This document shows, in pieces, positions 47,744 through 54,946 of a stretch of DNA of 54,946 nucleotides; the first letter of the stretch is position 1; each line of letters opens with the position of its first letter. The position numbers and the translations under genes were made by a program. The notes under the pieces were generated by a model that saw only the letters and a program-made list of their open reading frames with translations, did no database searches and was not told the origin of the DNA. The stretch is from a virus. Where the stretch lies: the IMG/VR virus record IMGVR_UViG_3300023106_000155, positions 1-54,946 of that record, one strand, 5' to 3'.

Positions 47744-48481
47744 TTAAAAAGGTGTTTTATTAAAATTTAATGTCATTCCGTTTCTGGCGGCGGTGACTTT
47801 TTTTTGAGTTAGATCAAATACTTCTTTCTCAAATTGCCTTTCATTGGAATTTCCATCAGAAAGGTGAATAAGGACAATATTATTTACAGATTTCAAATCA
47901 TTTGCTCTCAAAAGTTCCTTGCAGTTTTCAATAGAAAAGTGGCTTTGAATAATCCTGTTTTTTAAAAATTCTTTACCGCTTTCCGGACCAAGTCTCTTCA
48001 TTATAATTTCCTTCGAATAATTGGCCTCAACGATAATATTATTCAAACCTGAAAAAGTGTATTTGCAATAATATGTGTCAGTAATAAAAAGAACTTTACC
48101 ACAATCATAATGAGAAATCAGAAAACCTAAACATGGTACATCATGCTTTAAATCAAAAGGCATTACCGTAAATCCTCCAATTTTATAAGTCTTTTTAGGA
48201 TATAGAAAATGAGCTCTGTGAATGATTCCAGTATTTGTATTTGTAAAAGTTTCAGTTGATGCGTAAACATCAATTCCTGCTTTCAAAACTTCTGAAATAC
48301 TTTTTGCATGATCGCCGTGTGAATGCGAAACAAGACAGCCAGCAACTTTACTGATATTAAAATTCAAAGCTTTCTTAATCTCCGAGAACCTTACCCCGCA
48401 CTCGATAAGCAATGCTTCCTTTTCATTTTCCAAAACATAAGCATTGCCTGTTGAGCCGGTTCCAATAATTTTAAGTTCCAT
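47744..48481 (-). CDS. Metallo-beta-lactamase-fold hydrolase, probable nuclease partner of RecT
   Basis: Protein of 245 aa. Metal-binding motif VSHSHGDHAKSI (HxHxDH) near residue 54, followed by further His/Asp motifs (HDVPCLGFLISH, LFITDTYY, QSHFSIENCKEL, LIHLSDGN). It belongs to the YycJ-like group of the fold. In some Gram-positive phages (e.g. A118-type) an MBL-fold protein is the recT partner in place of RecE. Its start shares a base with the recT stop, so the two are coupled. Confidence 0.9.
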   Translation of the reverse strand: MELKIIGTGSTGNAYVLENEKEALLIECGVRFSEIKKALNFNISKVAGCLVSHSHGDHAKSISEVLKAGIDVYASTETFTNTNTGIIHRAHFLYPKKTYKIGGFTVMPFDLKHDVPCLGFLISHYDCGKVLFITDTYYCKYTFSGLNNIIVEANYSKEIIMKRLGPESGKEFLKNRIIQSHFSIENCKELLRANDLKSVNNIVLIHLSDGNSNERQFEKEVFDLTQKKVTAARNGMTLNFNKTPF

Positions 48482-49536
48482 TAGAAACCTGGACCGTCTA
48501 AAGTTTGCTGAATTGCTGGCTCACTTGAATCTTCTGGCAAATCCAGATTTTCTTTTTCAGTATGATCTTCTTCTACCAATTCAGCTTCTTCAAAATCTAG
48601 ATTTTCTTTGTTAGCATTTAAAAGAATCTCCTCAGCAACTTTGTTATCAACCATTTCAGCATCACGCTTGATTACTTGAACATAAGAATCATCAATTTTT
48701 TGACTGTCAATTGTGATAACATTGTATGCTGCTTTTGCAACTGTTTTGAAAGCCATCTCGTAAAACCAACCTTCTATCTTGATTTTTTTTCCAGTCTTTT
48801 GACCGTTCACCCATTCATCTTTTTCACCTCCCCAGAACTCTGCAGAAGCTTTTGCTGGCATTCTTTTAATAATATCCTCTAATGTGAAAACTCTGATTTT
48901 GTTTTTTCGAGGATCATCGTTATATGAATGGTAGTAGAATCCTCCGACGATCTCCCCTCTATTAAAATCATTGATGACTTTGAAAGAATAAGTTTCTACT
49001 TCTGTTTCTCGATCCTTTTTAAACTGCTTAAATTCATCAGTCGAATAAACAATCTCTACGATAACTTCATCAGGTACATCAAAGCCATACTTTTTAGCTT
49101 TAATTTCAATTCCCTTATATCCCATGATGAAACCAATGTCAAACTTTTGCGTATTGCTATTTTTAAAAGGAATGATATTTATGTGGTTTGGCTGTAAAGG
49201 ATCCAAACCGACTGCAGAATAACAAACCACATCAACCGCAAGTCTTTGCATATTTACATTTTCCCATACATAAGCTAAACCATCTCGATACTGCTCACTT
49301 GTAGCAAGTCTCTTCTTTTCAGCTTCTTTCAAGGTCTGGTCAAGTTTGATGAAGTAGCTTTGGCAAAGCTTTCTTTGGAATTTTGTTAGATTCACATCGC
49401 TAACACCAGTTGAGAATTCAGCCATTACCATATTTGTAAATCGCTCGCTAGCTGTCGGTTTCGAAACTGAAACTTGAGTATTTTCTTCTTTTGGTTGTGC
49501 TGGGATTTCAGCAACTTTATTTTCTTCTTGTGACAT
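48481..49536 (-). CDS. recT: RecT-family single-strand annealing protein
   Basis: Protein of 351 aa. Recognisable core: LCQSYFIKLDQTLKEAEKKRL, MQRLAVDVVCYSAVGLDPLQPNHINIIPFKN, FDIGFIMGYKGIEIKAKKYG, and EGWFYEMAFKTVAKAAYNVI. The N-terminal tail is Glu/Pro/Ser-rich and the C-terminal tail acidic. It anneals complementary single strands during phage recombination. Encoded with the MBL-fold protein and a Rad50-like ATPase. Confidence 0.93.
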   Translation of the reverse strand: MSQEENKVAEIPAQPKEENTQVSVSKPTASERFTNMVMAEFSTGVSDVNLTKFQRKLCQSYFIKLDQTLKEAEKKRLATSEQYRDGLAYVWENVNMQRLAVDVVCYSAVGLDPLQPNHINIIPFKNSNTQKFDIGFIMGYKGIEIKAKKYGFDVPDEVIVEIVYSTDEFKQFKKDRETEVETYSFKVINDFNRGEIVGGFYYHSYNDDPRKNKIRVFTLEDIIKRMPAKASAEFWGGEKDEWVNGQKTGKKIKIEGWFYEMAFKTVAKAAYNVITIDSQKIDDSYVQVIKRDAEMVDNKVAEEILLNANKENLDFEEAELVEEDHTEKENLDLPEDSSEPAIQQTLDGPGF

Positions 49537-49623
49537 GATTATAATTTTTAGATTAAAAAAGCCAGCTTATAAAATTTCTAAACTTCCACCGGCAATAAGT
49601 TTTTCCTCTCTCGGTTTTATTTT

Positions 49624-50061
49624 TTATGTAAGATCAAATTCAAATATTTTTGAATTGTCATACATAGCTTCAAATATTTTAGGAAAGTCAATGTTTGCTA
49701 GACAAATATTCATACTATCATCCCAAAATTGGCTATAAGTTATTTTATCACCATTTTCATCTATTCTCTTGACTTTTATTCTTGGTCTAGGCGCTATTAG
49801 TGTCGCTGGCTTTCCAGCTTCATGAAGTCCAAAACAGATTTCTCTTGTTCTATCTTCATGAGTGAAATTTTCATCCATTACTGAAATTCCTTGGTTAATT
49901 TTAGATAAAAGATTTATATCCGTATAGTGAACATATCTATGGTCTAAATTTATCATTGTGGAAATAACATGATCCTCAGCTTTTTCGAATTTCATTGTTT
50001 TGCAATTCAGCCTAAACTTCAAATAACCTAGCGTTATTAAATACTCTTCAAATTTGCTCAT
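49624..50061 (-). CDS. Hypothetical protein (145 aa) between the Rad50-like gene and recT
   Basis: Protein of 145 aa, acidic, not recognised. Contains RYVHYTDINLLSKINQGISVMDE and ATLIAPRPRIKVKRIDENGDKITYSQFW. Predicted soluble. It lies 10 bases downstream of the SbcC-like gene, and 87 bases without a start-bearing ORF separate it from recT. Confidence 0.66.
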   Translation of the reverse strand: MSKFEEYLITLGYLKFRLNCKTMKFEKAEDHVISTMINLDHRYVHYTDINLLSKINQGISVMDENFTHEDRTREICFGLHEAGKPATLIAPRPRIKVKRIDENGDKITYSQFWDDSMNICLANIDFPKIFEAMYDNSKIFEFDLT

Positions 50062-50071
50062 ATTGCGATAT

Positions 50072-52081
50072 TTAAGCGACTCTTAAAGTTTTATCTTTTT
50101 CAGAAACAATAAGATTGATTATCTGAGAATTTGTATCAATAATTTCAACCACACTTTCGCGGTTGTCAATGAAAATCGGTGCTGAAACTTGGTAATAGTC
50201 ACATAATACATTTATTATATCAAGTCCGGCGTTAATCCTTGAAGCTGTATTTGCATCAGAAAAAGGAACTCCATTGACAAGAATTTCACATGCTGGAGAT
50301 TCGCCTCCATTCACTTGCTGGTCAAACATTCTGAATTTTACCATTTGAAATTTAGAATTCACTTTTTGCTCAAGTGATTCCATTTTCAACTTTTCAAATC
50401 TCTCGATGGTAAACTGGGTTTTTTCTGTATTTGCAACAATTTGAGCCAAATTAGATTCTTCTTGTTTTAGTGCTTCTATTCTGGAATTTGCCTGTGTGAT
50501 TTGAGCCTCAATTTGTAGCTTGGTTTTAATTTGGTCGATTTCAGAAATAATCTGGTTTCTTTGAGATTTAAGTTCATCGATATCCACCTTCGGAACTTCT
50601 TTCATTTGTTCTTCCAATTGTACCAGTTCAGCCTTTTTTTCTTGGTAAAGAATATTTTTTGAAAGCATGTCATTGTAAACATCTTCTTCGCTTAGCAAAT
50701 CTTTTGCATCGGCATGTTTGCTTTTTTCTAGTACTAAATCAGCCTCAGCTTTTTCGATAGTTTTCTTAATATCTGTTATTAACTTTTTGCCGTTTTCGAT
50801 TCTAGACTTTAAGGTATTTAATTCAGTTTCTAAAGCTATTGTTTCATTAGCCAAAGACTGTCCCTGCATCATAATTGTATTTAAAGTTAAAGTCTTATTT
50901 GCGTTGAAAGTAGAAAGCATTTCAGTCTTCTTTGTCTCAACATCTTCAGACTCAAAGTTTCTTTTGCAAGTAGGGCAACAGAATTCATTTTCATCAAAAA
51001 TAGCAGTCTTAGCATTTTCTGCATTCCATTCATTTCTTTTTGCATCCATTTTTGAAGTAGTGGAAGCAATCTCATTTTCACAAGTTGAAACTTTTGTCTC
51101 TAAAATTGAAAGCGTATTCTCAGCAGATTTCAATTCCTGAGTTTTGTCCGTAATAGTATTTTGAATAAGCATCAAAGATGTTTCATCCGGTGTAACTTGA
51201 TCTTTTGCAGTTTTGCGAGTTGTAATTTCAATAGTTGAAATATCAGCTTTCAATCCGTGAGCTTTCATCTGCTTCTGTCTATGCGCTTCAAGAATTGAAT
51301 CAAACGCGGCAGATTTATCTTGGATTTGCTTATCTATATGTTTTAGTTCTAGATCTTTGCTGTCAAGTTCAGTTCTTAATGCGTTGAAATCTAAAGTTTC
51401 AGGAATACTTTTAGAAACTTCATCAATTCTAGTTGGAATAGCTTTTAACTCATCCTTTGATTTCTTAACCTCAGCCAAAATCTGTTTTTGGTAATCAGAC
51501 AGCGTTTTACCTTGTGTTAGTTTTGAAACCAATTCTTCATATTCAGAATTCCCTTTTGCAAGCTCTTCATTTGATACATCACCGAACATTGTAGTTAGGA
51601 GAGATCTTCTATCCTGCCATTTAATATCGTTGAAAGCTAAAGGGTTTGTGATCAGTTTGAAAACGCTTTCTTCTAAAACAGAATTTATTTTAGATACGAA
51701 GTCTTTTTGCGGCATCGGAACGCCATTCCAGAAATAAACAGTCTCATTTCCCGTCATTCGAGAAAATTCCTCACCTTTTTTCTTTTCCCATTTTTCTTTG
51801 TAAACTCTTTTTAAGGTATTCTCCTCACCATCGATTACCATAATTGCTTCTACTTCGTGATCCTGGCGGTTTAATTCTTTTTCAACGGTATTTTTAATAC
51901 TGAAGTCTTTTTTGTCATCAGCATTTTTACCGAAAAGCAACCAAAGGAATGCATCATAAGTTGTGCTTTTGTAAGTTCCATTTGCACCATAAAGGCTAGT
52001 TTTCTCATTGAAAGGAATGTCTAATTTTCTAGCACCTTTGAAATTTGTTACGACTAAGCGTTTTAATTGAACTGTTTTCAT
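50072..52081 (-). CDS. Rad50/SbcC-like ATPase
   Basis: Protein of 669 aa. N-terminal FKGARKLDIPFNEKTSLYGANGTYKST holds the Walker A (G32-T40). Two long coiled coils flank a zinc-hook CPTC (C369 and C372 in FCCPTCKRNF). The C-terminus carries the signature FNGGES-like VNGGESPACEILVNGVPFSDAN and Walker B APIFIDNRE. Shorter than SbcC (about 1000 aa) but complete. No SbcD/Mre11 nuclease is encoded nearby; the nuclease partner may be the MBL-fold protein two genes downstream. Acts on DNA ends in recombination or repair. Confidence 0.9.
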   Translation of the reverse strand: MKTVQLKRLVVTNFKGARKLDIPFNEKTSLYGANGTYKSTTYDAFLWLLFGKNADDKKDFSIKNTVEKELNRQDHEVEAIMVIDGEENTLKRVYKEKWEKKKGEEFSRMTGNETVYFWNGVPMPQKDFVSKINSVLEESVFKLITNPLAFNDIKWQDRRSLLTTMFGDVSNEELAKGNSEYEELVSKLTQGKTLSDYQKQILAEVKKSKDELKAIPTRIDEVSKSIPETLDFNALRTELDSKDLELKHIDKQIQDKSAAFDSILEAHRQKQMKAHGLKADISTIEITTRKTAKDQVTPDETSLMLIQNTITDKTQELKSAENTLSILETKVSTCENEIASTTSKMDAKRNEWNAENAKTAIFDENEFCCPTCKRNFESEDVETKKTEMLSTFNANKTLTLNTIMMQGQSLANETIALETELNTLKSRIENGKKLITDIKKTIEKAEADLVLEKSKHADAKDLLSEEDVYNDMLSKNILYQEKKAELVQLEEQMKEVPKVDIDELKSQRNQIISEIDQIKTKLQIEAQITQANSRIEALKQEESNLAQIVANTEKTQFTIERFEKLKMESLEQKVNSKFQMVKFRMFDQQVNGGESPACEILVNGVPFSDANTASRINAGLDIINVLCDYYQVSAPIFIDNRESVVEIIDTNSQIINLIVSEKDKTLRVA

Positions 52082-52134
52082 AAATTTGTTGTTGAATAAT
52101 TATTAAATGTTACTTGTTAATGTTTGGTATTAAG

Positions 52135-52156
52135 GCCTGATGTTCGAGCATCAGGC
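52135..52156. terminator. Hairpin at the end of the 58-aa gene
   Basis: Perfect 8-bp stem GCCTGATG / CATCAGGC with a 6-nt loop, T-run on the + strand (52157-52162). The gene it overlaps is on the minus strand. It may stop + strand antisense transcription into the early operon, or stabilise or punctuate the minus-strand mRNA. Confidence 0.65.
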
Positions 52157-52327
52157 TTTTTTGTTTTTCCTCCAGAATTCACTCTCATGAATTTGATGAT
52201 CATCTTCATCTTTAAAATCAGGATCAGATCTAAAGCAGATTATTAAAATCCAGATTGTGGTTCCGATAACCCCGAAGAATAATCCTATCATGATTATATA
52301 TCCTAAAGCTTCAATTGCGTTTTCCAT
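52151..52327 (-). CDS. Small membrane protein (58 aa)
   Basis: Reads MENAIEALGYIIMIGLFFGVIGTTIWILIICFRSD... with one long hydrophobic helix (residues about 9-32) and a charged, acidic-to-basic tail. It overlaps the 77-aa gene by 17 bases and its stop lies within the hairpin at 52135. Likely an inner membrane protein of the early phase; function unknown. Confidence 0.62.
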   Translation of the reverse strand: MENAIEALGYIIMIGLFFGVIGTTIWILIICFRSDPDFKDEDDHQIHESEFWRKNKKA

Positions 52328-52544
52328 TTGTCAGTCCTGCTAAAAGTGAAATTTTATCTTTTTCTGAGAGTTGATGCTTGACCTTTCGGCCCTGCTCTTC
52401 TAAAGCTCCCAACTCTTGAAGAGCAGATTTTGCTGTTGTTTCGAGACGAGCAGCTAAACTGTAATTCTGCATTGCCAGCGCTTGCATTTCTGATGAGGAT
52501 GCTAGCAGGTTTTTGTAGGATCGTATTAATTCTTTCTTATTCAT
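52311..52544 (-). CDS. Hypothetical helical protein (77 aa)
   Basis: Protein of 77 aa (MNKKELIRSYKNLLASSSEMQALAMQNYSLAARLETTAKSALQELGALEEQGRKVKHQL...), almost wholly helical, probably a coiled coil. Second group of genes in the early operon, 2 bases after the 93-aa gene. Not recognised. Confidence 0.66.
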   Translation of the reverse strand: MNKKELIRSYKNLLASSSEMQALAMQNYSLAARLETTAKSALQELGALEEQGRKVKHQLSEKDKISLLAGLTNGKRN

Positions 52545-52546
52545 GA

Positions 52547-52828
52547 CTAGGCTGTTATTTGCTTAAGTCTATTGTAAGTATTTAAAATGCTTTTGTTTTT
52601 TTCAATTTTAGAAATAGACTCATCTGATTTTAATATTGTAAATCTGATAAGGTTTTCAACTGTTGAAAATGAATTTTCGTAGACATTACAACCTCTTAGA
52701 ATATCTCTGATGTTATAAGGAGATACTTTTCCCTCTGCTCGACAGACAACTGCCCAATCTGGAAAATCAGTCATATCTTTTAGTGCATTCCTTAATTCTT
52801 CTGGGAGTGGCTTACCGATATCGAACAT
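52547..52828 (-). CDS. Hypothetical early protein (93 aa), possible DNA-binding regulator
   Basis: Protein of 93 aa (MFDIGKPLPEELRNALKDMTDFPDWAVVCRAEGKVSPYNIRDILRGCNVYENSFSTVENLIRFTILKSDES...). Segments SPYNIRDILRG and FSTVENLIRFTI could be a helix-turn-helix, and a small Cro-like regulator at this place in the early operon would be usual. The assignment is uncertain; the sequence could also be a structural adaptor. Confidence 0.6.
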   Translation of the reverse strand: MFDIGKPLPEELRNALKDMTDFPDWAVVCRAEGKVSPYNIRDILRGCNVYENSFSTVENLIRFTILKSDESISKIEKNKSILNTYNRLKQITA

Positions 52829-52838
52829 AATTTTTATA

Positions 52839-52940
52839 TTATTGGATTAAACAATTTGTAACTTTCACAAGACAAATACTTGTCAAGATTATCATGGCTA
52901 TAAGAAATACAGCCTCTTTATTTTTAATTCTTGTGATCAT
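52839..52940 (-). CDS. Very small membrane protein (33 aa)
   Basis: Reads MITRIKNKEAVFLIAMIILTSICLVKVTNCLIQ. The start ATG overlaps the stop of the upstream early gene (ATGA), and one hydrophobic helix fills residues about 11-25. The overlap and the otherwise unexplained 108-base gap favour a real gene; because it is so short it could be chance. A dyad GACAA-ATAC-TTGTC (52871-52884) lies inside it. Confidence 0.45.
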   Translation of the reverse strand: MITRIKNKEAVFLIAMIILTSICLVKVTNCLIQ

Positions 52941-53206
52941 CCTATTTTTTTTAGATTATTTTGTTGTTGCTTTTTCGATACAAATGATTTTTCATATTTT
53001 AAAGCTCTTTCCAAATTTTCTAAAATTGAAAACTTCACATTTAGATAATCTCTCAAAGCCAATCTCAAGCAATTCAATTCAGCTTCTTTACTTTCATTAT
53101 TACTGAAAATTGAATAAAAAGGAAGTGTTTCTACAACATCAATTTCTTTTTGAGTTTCAGAGATAAGTTTATTTATCCTTTTGAGCTTTCTTATTATTTT
53201 TTTCAT
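52937..53206 (-). CDS. First gene of the early operon, helical protein (89 aa)
   Basis: Basic helical protein of 89 aa (MKKIIRKLKRINKLISETQKEIDVVETLPFYSIF..., ALKYEKSFVSKKQQQNNLKK). Located immediately downstream of the predicted early promoter with its operator. Candidates are a Cro- or antirepressor-like early regulator or an anti-host protein, but no motif proves it. Confidence 0.65.
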   Translation of the reverse strand: MKKIIRKLKRINKLISETQKEIDVVETLPFYSIFSNNESKEAELNCLRLALRDYLNVKFSILENLERALKYEKSFVSKKQQQNNLKKIG

Positions 53207-53250
53207 TTTAATAAATATTAATTTTCCACTTTTGAGGTTTCCCGTAATCC

Positions 53251-53276
53251 TAATAGTTTCAAAAAATGTATATTTG
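53251..53276 (+). promoter_or_regulatory. Repressor-gene promoter with operator copy 1
   Basis: + strand -7 element TATATTTG (53269-53276). TAATAGTTTCA (53251-53261) lies in the spacer where the -33/-7 distance of 19 would place it. This 11-mer is the exact reverse complement of the copy at 53316-53326. The -33 element itself is weak, as often with promoters that need activation or have autoregulation. Confidence 0.65.
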
Positions 53277-53300
53277 TATTGTTGTTACATTTAGACAGGA

Positions 53301-53332
53301 CAAAGTAAACTAAAATGAAACTATTATGCAAC
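53301..53332 (-). promoter_or_regulatory. Early promoter with operator copy 2
   Basis: Minus-strand TTG at 53332-53330 (-33), then 19 bases, then TTACTTTG at 53308-53301 (-7, one mismatch to TAnnTTTG). The operator TGAAACTATTA (53316-53326) lies between. Repressor bound here would shut off the whole early operon that starts at 53206. Confidence 0.65.
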
Positions 53333-53356
53333 TATAAATCGCTATTTATTTTCATA

Positions 53357-53366
53357 TTAGTTTCAA
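53357..53366 (+). promoter_or_regulatory. Third operator-like copy upstream of the repressor
   Basis: TTAGTTTCAA, agreeing with the other two copies over TAGTTTCA and with one difference in the preceding base pair. It is 26 bases before the repressor ATG and could mediate negative autoregulation. Weaker than copies 1 and 2. Confidence 0.45.
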
Positions 53367-53391
53367 TTTATAATTATTCTAAATTAATTTT

Positions 53392-54165
53392 ATGGAAAGT
53401 ATCGCAAATCGCGTACAGTCATTGATGGAAGATAAAGGCTTGACAGCATATCAGTTATCTAAAAAGGGCAATATATCAGCAGCAACATTAAGCAGGTTGC
53501 TTAAACAAAATTCCAAACCTAATTCTGAAACTATTTCTAAAATATGCAATTATTTTGAAATTAGTGAGGCTTGGCTTTTGAGTGGCAATGGTGATAAGTA
53601 TATTGATGCATCAAAACTCATAGTTAATGATGCTTATTCTATAGATGTTCATACAAATAGCAATGCAAATCAATTTATTAAACTTCCAAATGGCCAATAT
53701 TTAATGACAATGCCACTCGCAGAATTTAGCATACAGGCTGGCTTACTTGATCATTATCAAGATTTAGAATTCCTAGCAGATATGCAACAGCACAGTATCA
53801 TAGTTGAAAAACCCGTTAAAGGTCGATATATCGCTTTTAGGGTTAAAGGCGATAGCATGGAAGATGGCTCTAATGAATCAATCAGCCAGAATAGTATCGT
53901 ATCTACTAGAGAGCTTAACAGGCAGTATTGGTTAAGCAAACTTAGAACTAAAGACTTTCCATACTGGGTAATTTATACTTCTCAATCAAAGTATCCGCTC
54001 TTGAAAGAAATAACAAATCACGATGTCGAAAACGGAATAATTACTTGTCACTCCTTAAATGATTCTCCAGAGTATGGAGATTTTCCATTATCAATAAATG
54101 ATATCCAGGCTTTATTTTATGTTATAGATGTAAGCAAAACAATATCAAGAAAACTAACTTACTAG
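53392..54165 (+). CDS. CI-like repressor (XRE HTH plus S24 peptidase-like domain)
   Basis: Protein of 257 aa. The N-terminal XRE helix-turn-helix (residues about 5-60) contains LTAYQLSKKGNISAATLSRLLKQNSKPNSETISKICNYF. The C-terminal S24-like domain has a cleavage-like FSIQAGLLD, Ser in VKGDSMEDG and Lys in SKYPLLKEIT. Maintains lysogeny by binding the operators at 53251-53366 and is probably inactivated by RecA-stimulated self-cleavage. Divergent from the early operon. Confidence 0.92.
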   Translation: MESIANRVQSLMEDKGLTAYQLSKKGNISAATLSRLLKQNSKPNSETISKICNYFEISEAWLLSGNGDKYIDASKLIVNDAYSIDVHTNSNANQFIKLPNGQYLMTMPLAEFSIQAGLLDHYQDLEFLADMQQHSIIVEKPVKGRYIAFRVKGDSMEDGSNESISQNSIVSTRELNRQYWLSKLRTKDFPYWVIYTSQSKYPLLKEITNHDVENGIITCHSLNDSPEYGDFPLSINDIQALFYVIDVSKTISRKLTY

Positions 54166-54169
54166 AATT

Positions 54170-54682
54170 ATGAAAAATATTACACAAGCATTAATTTTAT
54201 TAATTTCAACTATTGGATACTCTCAAAAAATAGCTGAGAATAAAATAGATGAATTCACTAAAAGAAAAATCATTCGAACTGAATGGGAGAATGTTTCCGG
54301 TATGACAAATTTATATTTAAGTACTAGAATCAGCAGAATTGATTCAACAAGTTATTTGGATATGAAATTTTTAACACAAACTGTTACATCAATAAGAACA
54401 GATGATGATGTTTTATTTCTATTTACAGATGGTGAAATATCCAATTTGAAAAGCATCAAAAATGCTATTTCTGGATATGGTGATGGAGCAAATGGTTTAG
54501 TCGGTTCAAAAGCTCTTGGGCTATATATTAATTGCAAATTATCAGACAAAGACATTGAGAATTTTAAAAACAAAACTGTTAATAAAGTCAGAATAAATAC
54601 TTCTCAAGGCTATTTGGAAGAAGAGATGAAACCAAAAAAAGCTGAGAAATTAATTAAAATGTTTGAATTGATTTATAAATAA
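54170..54682 (+). CDS. Secreted or periplasmic hypothetical protein, downstream of the repressor
   Basis: Protein of 170 aa with a signal peptide (MKNITQALILLISTIGYSQKIAEN, cleavage near residue 18-20). The rest is soluble with a strand/helix mixture (LYINCKLSDKDIENFKNKTVNKVRINTSQGYLEEEMKPKK). It starts 4 bases after the repressor stop, so it is probably expressed in the lysogen. Candidates: lysogenic conversion or exclusion protein. Not recognised. Confidence 0.68.
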   Translation: MKNITQALILLISTIGYSQKIAENKIDEFTKRKIIRTEWENVSGMTNLYLSTRISRIDSTSYLDMKFLTQTVTSIRTDDDVLFLFTDGEISNLKSIKNAISGYGDGANGLVGSKALGLYINCKLSDKDIENFKNKTVNKVRINTSQGYLEEEMKPKKAEKLIKMFELIYK

Positions 54683-54688
54683 TAGCCA

Positions 54689-54946
54689 ATGAATCCAGAC
54701 AAAAGAATGCTCAGGTTTATTGATCTTCTCATGTTTGAGAAAAAAATTAAATTCAATGCTGATTTTTGCAAAAGCATAGACATGAGAACCCAGACTCTGA
54801 CTAAAATTAGAAATGGAGACCAGCATTTTACATTGCAGCAGGTCCAAAAAGCTTGTGAAGTATACAATCTAAATGCAAATTGGGTATTTGGAATTAAAGA
54901 GAATGTTTATAACACAAAGAATAGCATAAAATTAAAAGATATTTAA
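54689..54946 (+). CDS. HTH domain protein at the right end of the window
   Basis: Protein of 85 aa with a helix-turn-helix pattern (LLMFEKKIKFNADFCKSIDMRTQTLTKIRNGDQHFTLQQVQKACEVYNLNANWVFG) reminiscent of XRE domains, ending exactly at the end of the window with a TAA. It follows the secreted protein gene by 6 bases. It may be a lysogeny regulator or the host gene next to the integration site; the window ends here so this cannot be settled. Confidence 0.65.
   Translation: MNPDKRMLRFIDLLMFEKKIKFNADFCKSIDMRTQTLTKIRNGDQHFTLQQVQKACEVYNLNANWVFGIKENVYNTKNSIKLKDI

Noticed and set aside
49537-49623. Short open stretch on the minus strand ending in LIAGGSLEIL before recT
   Set aside because: It looks protein-like, but has no ATG or GTG start in frame after the preceding stop; could be a decayed gene, not supportable.
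52894-53106. 70-aa hydrophobic ORF on the + strand opposite the first early gene
   Set aside because: It lies antisense to the 89-aa early gene and has no separate promoter; hydrophobicity here follows from antisense reading of Lys/Glu-rich, AT-rich codons.

Overview
This window is almost certainly an integrated, temperate, siphovirus-like phage (Caudoviricetes) from a low-GC member of Bacteroidota, most likely Flavobacterium or a close relative. The evidence is the AT-rich composition, TAnnTTTG -7 promoter elements, weak or absent Shine-Dalgarno sequences, phage families typical of that group, and a SprB-like repeat (a domain of Flavobacterium gliding adhesins) in a tail protein. Bases 1-33 look like the 3' end of a tRNA gene followed by its terminator and then the integrase, the usual arrangement at a prophage att site. 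No second att site is visible, so the right end may be incomplete.

Layout. 1-75: att/tRNA remnant and terminator. 145-1407: integrase (+). 1493-2733: three-gene accessory cassette of unknown function (+). 2730-5110 (-): SOS-type cassette with a UmuD-like protease, a Y-family polymerase and an SRAP (HMCES/YedK) protein. 5229-6270 (-): small hypothetical genes. 6376-10303 (-): lysis and host-recognition block, transcribed as tail fibre, hypothetical, holin, amidase, then a lipoprotein with u-spanin topology. 10400-10645 (+): small membrane protein. 10664-29064 (-): DNA packaging, head and tail module (small terminase, large terminase, portal, scaffold, decoration protein, capsid, connectors, tail tube, tape measure, baseplate). 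29209-29695 (+): two small genes divergent from the small terminase gene. 29770-30756 (-): membrane coiled-coil accessory gene. 30757-31515: gene-poor, with a probable small RNA and the terminator of the early operon. 31516-53206 (-): early/replication operon of about 22 kb. It encodes a Rad50/SbcC-like ATPase, RecT, an MBL-fold protein, a NinB-like protein, two helicases, a DUF4373-type initiator, a RecA-like ATPase, an endonuclease, two DNA methyltransferases, a DnaN sliding clamp, a DUF5131 radical-SAM-like protein and a DndC-like PAPS-reductase gene interrupted by an in-frame stop. 53207-53391: lysis/lysogeny switch. 53392-54946 (+): CI-like repressor, a secreted protein and an HTH protein.

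How it fits together. The repressor probably binds copies of AnTAGTTTCA between its own gene and the early operon. When it is cleaved (it is an S24-type protein) the early operon is expressed. Later genes appear to be driven by at least two dedicated promoter classes that I could align by eye. Class A has a TAACTnnnnnAGTTA palindrome (small terminase, the terminase operon, and the + strand membrane gene). Class B has the palindrome ATTTAGAATCrTTCTAAAT exactly 22 bp from a TACATTTG -7 element (scaffold/capsid operon and tail-fibre/lysis operon). A third palindrome, ACGTTACnTTTTTGTAACGT, sits between the -33 and -7 positions of two unrelated small transcription units. Terminators and a hairpin in the tail operon divide the late genes into separately tunable blocks.

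Functions were assigned by reading motifs and gene order; no database search was run. The strongest leads are the repeated operator classes, the interrupted DndC-like gene beside a radical-SAM-like protein, the Rad50-like/RecT/MBL recombination cassette, the u-spanin candidate and the membrane coiled-coil gene.
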